DNA of 64,000 nucleotides. Source: GCA-020356105 sp964347475. Lineage in GTDB: Bacteria > Pseudomonadota > Alphaproteobacteria > UBA8366 > JADFVY01. Under the pieces are notes generated by a model that did not search any database, was not told the origin of the DNA, and was given only the letters and a program-made list of their open reading frames with translations. The translations under genes and the position numbers were made by a program. The stretch covers positions 25,702 to 89,701 of the forward strand of contig CAYFYY010000004.1 in assembly GCA_964347475.1 (NCBI GenBank), written 5' to 3'. Numbering within the stretch: position 1 is the stretch's first letter; each line of letters begins with the position of its first letter. Positions 25,285 through 34,869 of this stretch are shown here, one piece after another.

Positions 25285-28215
25285 ATGACCACGATGCAAC
25301 GCAGCGACGCAAGTCCGGTCGCAGACGAAACTGGCAGTCCCCTGGCGCGGCGGCTGCGTCGCGAAACGCGCGCGGAGGTTCTGTTCGATTCGTTCAGCCG
25401 CGGCCGGTACAGCACGGATGCCTCGATCTACCAGATCATGCCGGTTGGCGTAGCGGTCCCGCGGTCTGCGGATGATATCCGCACGGCAATCGCGATCGCC
25501 CGCGAAGAGGGCGTGCCGGTCCTGCCTCGAGGCGCCGGAACGTCGCAGTGTGGCCAGACGGTGGGCGCCGCCCTGGTGATCGATACCAGCAAGCATTTGC
25601 GCGACATCGTGTCGCTGGACGTGGCGCGACGGCGGGTGCGGGTGCGGCCGGGCATTGTACTGGACCAGCTCAATGCGTTCCTGCGCCCGCACGGCCTTTT
25701 CTTCCCGGTCGACGTGTCGCCGGCCAACCGTGCCACCATCGGCGGCATGGTCGGCAACAACAGCTGCGGTTCGCGGTCGATTCGCTTTGGCAATATGGTC
25801 CATAACGTGCGCTCCATCGACGCGATCCTGGCCGACGGGACGGAAGCGAATTTCGGTGACGTGCCCGGCAATCTGGCGGGGCTGGACGCGCCGGATCGTT
25901 ACATCGAGCTGATCCAGAGCATGCGGGCCTTGAGCCTTCGCAACGCGGGCGAGATCGACGCCCGGATACCCAAGCTGCTGCGCAAAGTGGGCGGATACAA
26001 CATCGAGACGGTCGATGCCGCGGGCCACAATATGGCGGACCTTCTGGTCGGCTCGGAAGGCACCCTCGCCTTCTTCCACGAGATCGAGCTCGATCTGCAG
26101 CCGATACCGTCGCACAAGACGCTCGGTATTTGCCATTTTCCGACGTTTCGCGGCGCGATGGAGGCAACGCAGCACATCGTGACGCTGAATCCGTCGGCGG
26201 TCGAGCTGGTGGACCGCACGATGGTCGACCTTGCGCGCGCTATCCCGATGTTCCGCCCGGTCGTCGACCAGTTCGTGCGCGGCGAGCCGGAATCGCTGCT
26301 GCTGGTGGAATTCGCCGGCGACTCGGCGGACCTGCAGCTGCGCGATCTGAAAAGACTGGTCACGCTGATGGGCGACCTGGGCTATCCGGACGCGGTCGTG
26401 GAGGCAACTGAGCCCGATTTCCAACGTCAGGTGTGGGACGTGCGCAAGGCCGGCCTCAACATCATGATGTCGATGAAGGGCGAGGGCAAACCGGTCTCCT
26501 TCATCGAGGACTGCGCCGTGTCGCTGGAGCACCTCGCCGACTACACCGAGAGGCTCAACGGGATCTTCGCGAAACATGGCACCAGCGGCACCTGGTATGC
26601 GCATGCCTCCGTTGGTACGCTCCACGTCCGACCGGTCCTGAACATGAAGGACGGTACGGACGTCCGCAAGATGCGCGAGATCGCCGAAGAGGCCTTCGCC
26701 ATGATCCGCGAGTACAAGGGCTCATTCTCCGGCGAACATGGCGACGGGCTGGTCCGGTCGGAGTTCCTGGAAACCATGTACGGATCGAAGATCGCCCGCG
26801 CATTCGAATCGGTCAAGGATCGCTTCGATCCGGGCGGGCTGTTCAATCCGGGCAAGATCGTACGGCCGTCGAAAATGGACGACCGGTCGCTGTTCCGATA
26901 TCCGCCGGATTACGCGTCGCTGCCCGTCGAAACGGCGCTCGACTGGTCGGAGTGGGGCGGCTTTCCGGCCGCCATAGAGATGTGCAACAACAACGGGACA
27001 TGTCGCAAGGCAGGTCCGGGTGTCATGTGCCCTTCCTACCGGGCCACCGGCGACGAGATCCACGTCACCCGGGGCCGCGCCAATGCGCTGCGTCTCGCGA
27101 TAACAGGGCAGCTCGGACCGGATGCCCTGACCGGCCCTGATATGAAGGCGGCGATGGACCTTTGCGTCGGCTGCAAGGGCTGCAAACGCGAATGTCCGAC
27201 CGGCGTCGACATGGCGCGCATGAAGTACGAGTTCCTGTATCAGTGGCGCAAGACGCATGGTTTGTCCCTGCGGGAGCGGTTGGTCGCGTACATGCCGCGC
27301 TATGCCCCATGGGCGGCGCGGCTGGCGCCGCTGCTGAATCTGCGCAACCGGAGCCGGCTGCTCGCCCGGCTCGGCGAATTCCTGACCGGGTTGAGCGCTC
27401 GCCGCAAACTGCCGGAATGGCGGCGTGATGTGTTCCGGCACGATCATCCATCCGCGGGGCCGGAGGACGGTCCTGACGTCGTGCTGTTCGTCGATACCTT
27501 CAACACCTGGTTCGAGCCGGAGAACGCACGCGCCGCATTGCAGGTCCTTGCCGCCGCGGGCTATCGCGTGCATGTCGCAATCGCCGCCGACGGCGGGCGT
27601 CCTTTGTGTTGTGGGCGCACCTTCCTCGCCGCCGGCCTGATCGAGGAGGCGCGCACCGAGGCGCGTCGCATGGTCGCTGCGCTGCGCCCATGGGTGGACA
27701 GGGATGTTCCGGTGATCGGGCTTGAGCCGTCCTGCCTGTACACCCTGCGCGACGAGTTCCTGGCCATGATTCCCGGCGAAGAAAGCCGAAAACTGGCCGG
27801 CAAAGCGATGCTGTTCGAGGAGTTCATCGCTTCGGAGGTCGCGGCCGAACGGTTTGCCCTGCAGTTCGACGGGTGTCGGGTCGGCAAGGCTCTGCTGCAT
27901 GGGCACTGCCATCAGAAGGCGATGGGAGCCGTGGGACCGATCGAAAGGACCCTGGCGCTGATTCCCGGGCTCCAAGTCGAGACGATCGAGTCCACCTGCT
28001 GCGGTATGGCCGGCGCGTTCGGATACGAAGCCGAGCACTACGATGTCTCGATGCGCATCGGTGAATTGGACGTCCTGCCCGCGGTTCGCGAGGCGGGAGA
28101 CGACGTTTATATCGTTGCGGACGGAACCAGCTGCCGGCATCAGATTGACGACGGAGTCGGCCGACAGGCCGTTCATGTGGCGCGGGTACTGGCGGACGCT
28201 CTCGTCAAACACTGA
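25285..28215 (+). CDS. FAD/Fe-S D-2-hydroxyacid dehydrogenase (YdiJ-like fusion)
   Basis: A 976-residue fusion. The N-terminal half is a PCMH-type FAD domain (PVLPRGAGTSQCGQTVG, ATIGGMVGNNSCGSRSIRFG) and FAD-oxidase C-terminal domain (FSGEHGDGLVRSEFLE). The middle has ferredoxin-like cysteine clusters from C567 (CNNNGTCRKAGPGVMCP) and C627 (CVGCKGCKRECP). The C-terminal part has two cysteine-rich CCG motifs (PLCCGRTFLAAG and STCCGMAGAFG). This is the arrangement of YdiJ and GlcDF-type enzymes that oxidise D-2-hydroxyacids and pass electrons to the quinone pool. Its substrate is probably an intermediate of the neighbouring divergent operon. It is followed after 22 bases by the gntR gene. Confidence 0.88.
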   Translation: MTTMQRSDASPVADETGSPLARRLRRETRAEVLFDSFSRGRYSTDASIYQIMPVGVAVPRSADDIRTAIAIAREEGVPVLPRGAGTSQCGQTVGAALVIDTSKHLRDIVSLDVARRRVRVRPGIVLDQLNAFLRPHGLFFPVDVSPANRATIGGMVGNNSCGSRSIRFGNMVHNVRSIDAILADGTEANFGDVPGNLAGLDAPDRYIELIQSMRALSLRNAGEIDARIPKLLRKVGGYNIETVDAAGHNMADLLVGSEGTLAFFHEIELDLQPIPSHKTLGICHFPTFRGAMEATQHIVTLNPSAVELVDRTMVDLARAIPMFRPVVDQFVRGEPESLLLVEFAGDSADLQLRDLKRLVTLMGDLGYPDAVVEATEPDFQRQVWDVRKAGLNIMMSMKGEGKPVSFIEDCAVSLEHLADYTERLNGIFAKHGTSGTWYAHASVGTLHVRPVLNMKDGTDVRKMREIAEEAFAMIREYKGSFSGEHGDGLVRSEFLETMYGSKIARAFESVKDRFDPGGLFNPGKIVRPSKMDDRSLFRYPPDYASLPVETALDWSEWGGFPAAIEMCNNNGTCRKAGPGVMCPSYRATGDEIHVTRGRANALRLAITGQLGPDALTGPDMKAAMDLCVGCKGCKRECPTGVDMARMKYEFLYQWRKTHGLSLRERLVAYMPRYAPWAARLAPLLNLRNRSRLLARLGEFLTGLSARRKLPEWRRDVFRHDHPSAGPEDGPDVVLFVDTFNTWFEPENARAALQVLAAAGYRVHVAIAADGGRPLCCGRTFLAAGLIEEARTEARRMVAALRPWVDRDVPVIGLEPSCLYTLRDEFLAMIPGEESRKLAGKAMLFEEFIASEVAAERFALQFDGCRVGKALLHGHCHQKAMGAVGPIERTLALIPGLQVETIESTCCGMAGAFGYEAEHYDVSMRIGELDVLPAVREAGDDVYIVADGTSCRHQIDDGVGRQAVHVARVLADALVKH

Positions 28216-28237
28216 AGAATAACAGGGAGGAAAGATC

Positions 28238-28963
28238 ATGAGCGAACGTGGCCCTGGCCCAGCGACATCCGGATACGCGGAACAACGGCCCCGGTCGCGC
28301 CGGCCCCTGCACGAGGCGGCTGCGGACCGGTTGCGCGACATGATCGTCGAAGGCGAGCTTGCGCCGGGCGAGCGGGTTCGCGAACAGGCATTGTGCGACA
28401 GGCTTGGTGTGTCGCGCACCCCGCTGCGCGAGGCGATGAAGATGCTGGCTGCGGAAGGGCTGGTAACGCTGCAACCGAACCGGGGTGCGATGGTTTCGGA
28501 CCCCACCCCCACGGACATCGCCGATACGTTCAAGGTGATCGGCGCGCTCGAGGCGCTGGCCGGCGAACTTGCCTGTGAACGCGTGAAGGAGAACGATGTC
28601 GCCGAAATCCGGGTGTTGCACTACCAGATGGCGCTGCACCAGACGCGGGGGGAACTGCGCGAGTATTTCCGGCTCAACCAGCGCATCCACGAGAGGCTGG
28701 TCGAACTGTCGGGCAACCGCGTCCTGATCGAGGAGCACCGGCAGTTGGGCGGCCGAATCCGGCGCCAGCGGTTCGTCGCCAACAGGTCGGGCACACGCTG
28801 GGAGCAGGCGATGCGCGAGCACGAGGAGATGCTCGACGCGCTGGCGGCGCGGGACGGCCGGCGTCTGGCCGATATTCTGCGGCTGCATCTCGACAACAAG
28901 CTGACCGCCGCCGAACGGTTCGAGCGCGATGCGGACAAGCCGCTCGAGGTCGTGGCGGACTGA
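28238..28963 (+). CDS. GntR-family regulator, FCD subfamily
   Basis: A 241-residue transcription factor. The N-terminal winged helix (about residues 20-88) has ADRLRDMIVEGELAPGERV and the recognition region LGVSRTPLREAMKMLAAEG. The C-terminal FCD ligand domain (about 95-225) has the histidine and acidic positions that bind a metal and an organic acid (ELACERVKENDVAEIR, NQRIHERLVELSGN). GGGAGG lies just upstream of the ATG. It is co-transcribed with the dehydrogenase. Three exact TTGTATGCAA elements in the divergent promoter region are its probable sites, so it likely controls both arms and itself, with the effector an acid of the pathway. Confidence 0.92.
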   Translation: MSERGPGPATSGYAEQRPRSRRPLHEAAADRLRDMIVEGELAPGERVREQALCDRLGVSRTPLREAMKMLAAEGLVTLQPNRGAMVSDPTPTDIADTFKVIGALEALAGELACERVKENDVAEIRVLHYQMALHQTRGELREYFRLNQRIHERLVELSGNRVLIEEHRQLGGRIRRQRFVANRSGTRWEQAMREHEEMLDALAARDGRRLADILRLHLDNKLTAAERFERDADKPLEVVAD

Positions 28964-29068
28964 GCGGCGTGCGACCGCCCCCGCGTTGATTCGGCGGTCG
29001 GATTAACGAATTCCCAACCAGGCTCGGATTGAATTGACGGGAATGTCGAATTCACCCCGGTGTTGGCC

Positions 29069-29593
29069 ATGCCGCTTGCACGATCCATCAGACCAGTTTG
29101 TCTCGTCGTCGCATTGCTGACGCCATTGGTGCTGGCCGCCTGCGGTGGCGGCGAAACGGCACGGGGCACAACACCGGCGGCGCATCCGCCGGCACAGTCG
29201 GCCCCGCCGCCCACCAACGTCCCCTACAAGCTGGGCAAGCCCTATATAGTGAACGGGGTACGCTATGTGCCGCGCGACGACCGATCGTATGACCGGGTGG
29301 GTATCGCCTCGTGGTACGGTAAGCCGTTTCACGGAAAGACGACAGCCAGCGGCCGCAGGTTTGACATGTACGAGATGACGGCGGCGCACACGACGCTGCC
29401 GACGGGCACGCAGGTCATGGTCACGAACCTTGCCAATGGACGGTCTGTGATCGTCACCATCACCGATCGCGGGCCGTTCACGAAAAAGCGGATCATCGAC
29501 CTGTCCTACGCCGCGGCCAACCATCTCGGCTTCATCCGTCAGGGAACGGCGCGAGTCCGCGTCACCTATCACAGGCCGGCCCGGCCGGGTTGA
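29069..29593 (+). CDS. rlpA: RlpA-like septal ring lipoprotein / lytic transglycosylase
   Basis: A 174-residue lipoprotein. The signal peptide ends in a lipobox with C25 (LVLAAC). A low-complexity Gly/Pro/Ala linker leads to the double-psi beta-barrel domain (about 85-172). Hallmarks are GIASWYGKPFHGKTTASG, TLPTGTQVMVTNLANGRS and TITDRGPFTKKRIIDLSYAA. The aspartate of TDRGP matches the catalytic-type acid of RlpA enzymes that cut naked glycan strands. There is no C-terminal SPOR domain, so localisation to the septum may differ from E. coli RlpA. The ATG at 29069 is chosen over a GTG nine bases earlier. The gene stands alone. Confidence 0.9.
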   Translation: MPLARSIRPVCLVVALLTPLVLAACGGGETARGTTPAAHPPAQSAPPPTNVPYKLGKPYIVNGVRYVPRDDRSYDRVGIASWYGKPFHGKTTASGRRFDMYEMTAAHTTLPTGTQVMVTNLANGRSVIVTITDRGPFTKKRIIDLSYAAANHLGFIRQGTARVRVTYHRPARPG

Positions 29594-29855
29594 GCCACAG
29601 CCGCGCCGGCAAATCGATCTTCCGCGGGCGCCAGCGTTCGACGGTCGTCCGGACCCGCGCAACCCGGTCCGCGGGGCATCGCGTTTCGGCCAAATGGGCC
29701 GGGCCACGGACGTCTGCGTTGAACGAATTTGCGCAGAAGTGGGATCCCGCCTGCATGTTATCTGTTGATTGTGCCGGCCCGTCCGGTCTTTGATGGACTC
29801 AAACCCCACTTTGGATGCGATGTGGCGGTTGAACCACGATTAGCGGGAGGTACCG

Positions 29856-31100
29856 ATGAAACGATCTGTCCTGACATCCCTGATACTGATCGCCGGTTTC
29901 GGGGCCGGGAACGCACTGGCCCAGCCGGAGGTCGAAGTCCTGCATTGGTGGACGTCTGGCGGCGAGGCCCGTGCCGTGCAGACCCTGATGGAGGAGTTCC
30001 AGCGCAATGGCGGCAAGTGGGTCGACATGCCGGTTGCCGGCGGCGGCGGGGATGCCGCCATGCAAGCGCTCCGTGCCCGCGTGCTGGCCGGGAATGCGCC
30101 GACCGCAGTCCAGCTGAAGGGCCCGAGCATCCAGGAATGGTACGAGGAGGGCGTGCTCGCCGACCTCTCGGACGTCGGCGCGGCGGAGAAATGGGACTCG
30201 CTCCTGCCCGGCGCGATCGCAAAGCACATGAAATGCGGTGGGAAGTACTGCGCCGCACCGGTCAATGTGCACCGGGTGAACTGGATCTGGGCGAACACGG
30301 CAGTGTTGGCCAAAGCCGGCGTGGCCATGCCGACCAGCTGGGATGAATTCAACAAGGCCGCGGTCAAGCTAAAGGCGATGGGCATCACGCCGCTGGCGCA
30401 CGGCGGGCAGGCCTGGCAGGACGCCACCGTGTTCGAGAGCGTGCTGCTCGGCATCGGTGGTCCGGAGTTCTATCAGAAGGCGCTGGTTGATCTGGATCCG
30501 ACGGCACTGAACAGTCCGACCATGATCAAAGTCTTCGACCAGATGCGAACGCTGCGTGGGTTCGTCGACGCCAACTTCCCGGGCCGCGATTGGAACCTGG
30601 CGACAGCGATGGTCATCAACGGCGAGGCGGCGTTCCAGATCATGGGCGACTGGGCCAAGGGCGAGTTCACCGCCGCCGGCAAGACGCCGGGCAAGGATTA
30701 CCAGTGCAACCCGACCCCCGGCGCCGGTTTCCTGTACAACGTGGACAGCTTCGCCATGTTCCGGGTCTCCGGAACCGACCGCAATGCGGGACAGAAGCTG
30801 CTGGCACGATTGATCGTCGGCGAGAACTTCCAGAAGACGTTCAACCTCGCGAAGGGCTCGATACCGGCGCGCCTTGGCACATCGCTCGCCGAGTTCGACT
30901 ACTGCGCCCGGCGATCGGCCTATGACATGGACGTCGCCGCCAGCAGCGGAACACTGTTGCCGAGCTATGCCCATGGCATGGCGCTGCGCGGCCAGCAGGC
31001 GGGTGCGATCACCGACCTCGTAACGCAGCACTTCAATTCCGACATGGGTTCGGCGCAGGCCGCCAAGATGCTGGCCGAAGCCGTCGCCAACTCGTTGTAG
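29856..31100 (+). CDS. Sugar ABC transporter substrate-binding protein (GtsA-like)
   Basis: A 414-residue periplasmic binding protein of ABC cluster B type (family 1 solute binding). Residues 1-22 are the signal peptide (LILIAGFGAGNALA). The start VEVLHWWTSGGEARAVQTLM, the YCAAPVNVHRVNWIWAN block and INGEAAFQIMGDWAKGEF resemble glucose/mannose-binding proteins such as GtsA. GGGAGG precedes the ATG. Four transporter genes follow in order (binding protein, two permeases, ATPase), giving a complete system. Glucose or a similar hexose is the best guess from family likeness. Confidence 0.88.
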   Translation: MKRSVLTSLILIAGFGAGNALAQPEVEVLHWWTSGGEARAVQTLMEEFQRNGGKWVDMPVAGGGGDAAMQALRARVLAGNAPTAVQLKGPSIQEWYEEGVLADLSDVGAAEKWDSLLPGAIAKHMKCGGKYCAAPVNVHRVNWIWANTAVLAKAGVAMPTSWDEFNKAAVKLKAMGITPLAHGGQAWQDATVFESVLLGIGGPEFYQKALVDLDPTALNSPTMIKVFDQMRTLRGFVDANFPGRDWNLATAMVINGEAAFQIMGDWAKGEFTAAGKTPGKDYQCNPTPGAGFLYNVDSFAMFRVSGTDRNAGQKLLARLIVGENFQKTFNLAKGSIPARLGTSLAEFDYCARRSAYDMDVAASSGTLLPSYAHGMALRGQQAGAITDLVTQHFNSDMGSAQAAKMLAEAVANSL

Positions 31101-31161
31101 ACCGGTCTCCGCTGCCGCCGGCGCCGCGCGTTGCGGCCCGCGGCGGCGGAACAGGTTCGCC

Positions 31162-32034
31162 ATGTCCGGTTGGCTGACCCGCAACGTCCCGAAGATCGTC
31201 GTCGCGCCGTCGCTGGCGGCGGTCCTGTTCTTCGTCTACGGGTTCATCGCCTGGACTGGCTATGTCTCGCTGACCCGCTCGCGCATCCTGCCGCGATACG
31301 ACCTCGACGGATTCGGCCAATACGCCAAGCTGTTCCGCACGCCGCGCTGGGACGTGGCGATAGAAAACCTTTTCGTGTTCGGCCTCCTGTTCATCGCCAT
31401 CTCGATAGCACTGGGTCTGCTGCTGGCGGTGCTGCTCGACCAACGCGTCCGCGCCGAAGGTGCGATCCGCACGGTGTATCTCTACCCGATGGCGTTGTCG
31501 TTCATCGTGACGGGAACCGCATGGAAGTGGATCCTCAACCCGGGCCTCGGCATTGAATCCCTGGTCCGGTCCTGGGGCTGGGACGAGTTCCGCTTCGGCT
31601 GGCTGGTCGATCCCGACATGGCGATCTACACCGTGGTCATCGCCGGCGTTTGGCAGGCGTCGGGCTTCGTGATGGCCCTGTTCCTTGCGGGCCTGCGCTC
31701 GGTCGATCAGGAGATCATCAAGGCTGCCATGGTCGACGGTATCAGCCTGCCCCGCATATACGTCAGCATCATCATTCCGTCGCTGTCGCCTGTGTTCCTC
31801 AGCGCGCTCATCGTGTTGGCCCATCTGGCGATCAAGAGCTTCGACCTGGTCATCGCGCTGACCGGTGGCGGCCCGGGGTTCGCGACCGACCTTCCGGCCA
31901 CTTACATGTACGCTATGGCTTTCTCGCGGGGCGACCTGGGCCAGGCGGCCGCCAGTGCGACAGTGATGATGATTACGGTGGCGGCGATCATCGTGCCCTA
32001 CCTCTATTCGCAGCTGAGGCCGCGCCATGACTGA
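31162..32034 (+). CDS. Sugar ABC transporter permease 1 (GtsB-like)
   Basis: A 290-residue, six-helix inner-membrane permease of the MalF/UgpA type. The EAA loop that docks the ATPase is visible as EIIKAAMVDGISLPRIYVSI. The first helix is VAPSLAAVLFFVYGFIAWTG. The last eight bases overlap the next permease gene, as expected for equal production of the two subunits. Confidence 0.9.
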   Translation: MSGWLTRNVPKIVVAPSLAAVLFFVYGFIAWTGYVSLTRSRILPRYDLDGFGQYAKLFRTPRWDVAIENLFVFGLLFIAISIALGLLLAVLLDQRVRAEGAIRTVYLYPMALSFIVTGTAWKWILNPGLGIESLVRSWGWDEFRFGWLVDPDMAIYTVVIAGVWQASGFVMALFLAGLRSVDQEIIKAAMVDGISLPRIYVSIIIPSLSPVFLSALIVLAHLAIKSFDLVIALTGGGPGFATDLPATYMYAMAFSRGDLGQAAASATVMMITVAAIIVPYLYSQLRPRHD

Positions 32035-32929
32035 TGCGGTGCACGCCGCCGGCGTGGCAGGCGCATCCCGGCGCCGGATCGCGCGTCGGGCGATGCGCGG
32101 GCTGCTCTATCTGCTTCTGGTCCTGTTCGTCGCTTATTACATGCTGCCGCTTTTCGTCATGGCGATCACCTCGCTGAAGAGTCTCGACCAGATTCGTGCG
32201 GGCTCGCTGATGAGCCTGCCGACGAACACCAGCCTCACGCCATGGATCACCGCCTGGGGTTCGGCCTGCGCCGGCATTCTTTGCGAAGGGTTGCAGCCGT
32301 TTTTCTGGAACAGCGTGAAAATGGTCGTCCCGGCGGTGGTCCTGTCGACGTTTCTTGGCGCGGTGAACGGCTATGCGCTCTCACACTGGCGTTTTCGCGG
32401 AGCGAACGTGATTTTCGCACTGATGCTGTTCGGCTGCTTCATCCCGTTCCAGGTGGTGCTACTGCCGATGGCCCGGACGCTGGGACTTCTCGGGCTGGCC
32501 GGCTCGCTCAGCGGGTTGGTCCTGGTGCACGTCGTCTACGGACTCGGCTTTACGACGCTGTTCTTTCGCAATTACTACGTGACCGTCCCCGTCGAGTTGG
32601 TCAAGGCCGCGAAAATCGACGGCGCCGGGTTTTTCACAATCTTCTTCCGGATCTTCCTGCCGCTTTCGCCGCCGATCATCGTGGTGACCGTGATCTGGCA
32701 GTTCACGCAAATCTGGAACGACTTCCTGTTCGGCGTATCGTTCAGCCAGGCCGGCACGCAGCCTGTCACAGTGGCGTTGAACAATATCGTCAACGCGACC
32801 ACCGGTGTGAAGGAATACAACGTCGACATGGCTGCGGCGATCATCGCCGGGCTGCCGACCCTGATTGTATATGTGCTGGCGGGTAAGTACTTCATCCGCG
32901 GCCTCACCGCGGGCTCGGTGAAAGGATGA
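32027..32929 (+). CDS. Sugar ABC transporter permease 2 (GtsC-like)
   Basis: A 300-residue six-helix permease of the MalG/UgpE type, partner of the preceding subunit. The N-terminal helix is LLYLLLVLFVAYYMLPLFVM. The EAA loop reads ELVKAAKIDGAGFFTIFFRI. The C-terminus (KYFIRGLTAGSVKG) is the usual MalG-type end. It overlaps the permease 1 gene by 8 bases and the ATPase gene by 4. Confidence 0.9.
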   Translation: MTDAVHAAGVAGASRRRIARRAMRGLLYLLLVLFVAYYMLPLFVMAITSLKSLDQIRAGSLMSLPTNTSLTPWITAWGSACAGILCEGLQPFFWNSVKMVVPAVVLSTFLGAVNGYALSHWRFRGANVIFALMLFGCFIPFQVVLLPMARTLGLLGLAGSLSGLVLVHVVYGLGFTTLFFRNYYVTVPVELVKAAKIDGAGFFTIFFRIFLPLSPPIIVVTVIWQFTQIWNDFLFGVSFSQAGTQPVTVALNNIVNATTGVKEYNVDMAAAIIAGLPTLIVYVLAGKYFIRGLTAGSVKG

Positions 32930-34053
32930 CACGGATGGTTCTAACCAAAGATCCGGTCCTGAAGATCGAGGGGCTGAGCAAGAGCTTCCAGGATGTGGAT
33001 GTCCTCCAGAACATCGACCTTTCGATCGACGAAGGCGCATTCCTGGTCCTTGTGGGGCCGTCGGGCTGCGGCAAGTCGACACTGTTGAACTGCATCGCAG
33101 GACTGGAGGAACCGAGTGCGGGTCGGATCCTGATCGGTGGCCGCGAGATGACTGGCGTCGCGCCCAAGGATCGTGACATCGCGATGGTATTCCAGTCGTA
33201 TGCGCTCTATCCCAGGATGTCGGTCGCCCGAAACATCACCTTCGGTATGCAGGTGCGTGGCGCGTCGCGGGCTGATCAGAAATCGGCGCTTGCCCGGGTC
33301 GCCGGCATGCTCAAGATCGACCATCTCCTCGACCGCCGACCGGCCCAGCTGTCGGGCGGGCAACGGCAGCGGGTTGCCATGGGGCGCGCACTGGTGCGCG
33401 AACCCAAGTTGTTTTTGTTCGACGAGCCGCTCTCAAACCTCGACGCCAAGCTCCGGGTCGAAATGCGGGCCGAGATCAAGCGCCTGCATCAGAGGCTCGC
33501 GGCCACCATCGTCTACGTCACGCACGATCAGACGGAAGCGATGAGCCTGGCGACGGAAGTCGCGGTGATGGAGGATGGCGTCATTGCCCAGCGCGGCCCG
33601 CCGCAGGAGGTCTACGACTACCCGGTCAACACGTTCGTCGCCGGCTTTATCGGGTCGCCGGCAATGAACTTCATCGAGGGAAGCATCCGCGCCGGCGATG
33701 GCGCGGTGGAGATCGAGATCCCGCTTGACGGAACGACAACCGCGCTGCCGGCCGAACACTATCCGTTCGTGGGGGGTGCGACGAATGGAGCCGAGGTGAT
33801 CGTCGGTATCCGCCCGGAATATGTCGCCGGATCGGACCGGTCTTCCGACGGGCCCGCCGTCGAATTGGAACTCGTGCCGACACTCGTCGAGACCAACGGG
33901 TTCGATCAGCATGTAAATCTCGCTCTCGGCCGAGGGGAGATCGGCGGCCGGTTCAGCCCGCGCGAGCGCGTTACGATCGGAACGCCGCTCCGCACGCGGA
34001 TCGATCTGTCGCAGATGTCGGTATTCGATCGCGGGTCCGGAAAGCGCCTGTGA
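32926..34053 (+). CDS. Sugar ABC transporter ATPase (MalK/UgpC/MsmK family)
   Basis: A 375-residue ATPase that powers the sugar importer. It has Walker A (VGPSGCGKSTLLN), Q-loop (VFQSYALYP), signature (LSGGQRQRVAMGRAL), Walker B (LFLFDEPLSNLD) and H-loop (VTHDQTEAM). The C-terminal 130 residues form the MalK-like regulatory OB domain (IGIRPEYV-type segment seen as VGIRPEYVAG). The ATG at 32926 overlaps the permease stop; an in-frame ATG nine bases later is equally possible. It ends nine bases before a convergent gene. Confidence 0.93.
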   Translation: MTRMVLTKDPVLKIEGLSKSFQDVDVLQNIDLSIDEGAFLVLVGPSGCGKSTLLNCIAGLEEPSAGRILIGGREMTGVAPKDRDIAMVFQSYALYPRMSVARNITFGMQVRGASRADQKSALARVAGMLKIDHLLDRRPAQLSGGQRQRVAMGRALVREPKLFLFDEPLSNLDAKLRVEMRAEIKRLHQRLAATIVYVTHDQTEAMSLATEVAVMEDGVIAQRGPPQEVYDYPVNTFVAGFIGSPAMNFIEGSIRAGDGAVEIEIPLDGTTTALPAEHYPFVGGATNGAEVIVGIRPEYVAGSDRSSDGPAVELELVPTLVETNGFDQHVNLALGRGEIGGRFSPRERVTIGTPLRTRIDLSQMSVFDRGSGKRL

Positions 34054-34062
34054 CACGGCTGA

Positions 34063-34794
34063 TCAACGCCGACGTTTCAGGGCCTCACGGATCGCGCTGA
34101 CCTGATCCGTGACCGAAATCTCGCATTCCGTCGTCACTTCCAGTTCGCGATCCTCGTAGACGTTGTCTCCAGGATGCTCTGCAGCCCAGGCGGCGATGGC
34201 CTTGTCGCGGCCGCGCACCAGCGCGCGGACTTGGGGCCGGAACAGGATCAGCATATTCGAAAGCCACAAATTGACCGCCCATGACGGACGCACGTGGTCG
34301 ATGATGAAATAATTGACCATTCGGCACACGTCCTCTGCGGTGTACCAGACCTCGCCGGTTACCCAGCGGTTGGTCGTGAACAGCTTGATCGGGGTGCCCT
34401 GCTTGTCGCAGGAGATCGCGATCAGATGGCTCAACGCGTCATTTTCCCCTTTCGGCGGTTCGAAATCGGGCAGCGGGGCCGGCTCGATGCCAGACGGCAT
34501 GCCCTTCGGCCGCAGGAAGGTGTGGAAGTGGCCGTGCTCTCCGGGTCGCTGGTCCTTGGGATGGGCGTGATAATAGTACTGGGCGTTGCTCCGCGGATCG
34601 AAGACGTCGCCTTCTGGATAATGATTCCACTCGTAAAAGGTCTCGACATTGTGCAGCAGCTCGCCGACGATGTTGTCGCCGGTATTGCCGAGCACGCGGA
34701 CGGATTCGAGGACTTTCTCGCCTGCAGCCAGCATGCCCACGAGCTCCGGTTCCGGGAGCCCGGCCACATCGACTGCTTCGACTTCATTCGGCAC
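34063..34794 (-). CDS. Uncharacterised conserved protein (possibly DUF6969)
   Basis: A 243-residue soluble protein. It begins at GTG 34794, behind AGGAGGGG, a strong ribosome-binding site. The centre has an unusual run rich in aromatic residues and histidine: FYEWNHYPEGDVFDP, AQYYYHAHPKDQRPGEHGHF and HTFLRP. The clustered histidines could bind a metal. Later segments are HLIAISCDKQGTPIKLFTT and VNYFIIDHVRPSWAVNLWL. I have a weak memory that this is the family called DUF6969; I know no function. It is convergent with the sugar ATPase gene, and the SUMF1-like gene upstream is on the same strand. Confidence 0.65.
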   Translation of the reverse strand: MPNEVEAVDVAGLPEPELVGMLAAGEKVLESVRVLGNTGDNIVGELLHNVETFYEWNHYPEGDVFDPRSNAQYYYHAHPKDQRPGEHGHFHTFLRPKGMPSGIEPAPLPDFEPPKGENDALSHLIAISCDKQGTPIKLFTTNRWVTGEVWYTAEDVCRMVNYFIIDHVRPSWAVNLWLSNMLILFRPQVRALVRGRDKAIAAWAAEHPGDNVYEDRELEVTTECEISVTDQVSAIREALKRRR

Positions 34795-34869
34795 GCCGCA
34801 TCCCCTCCTGTGTGCAGGTCCGGTTGTATCGGCCGTATAACGGAAATGCCAGTCACCTCTTGTTGATCG

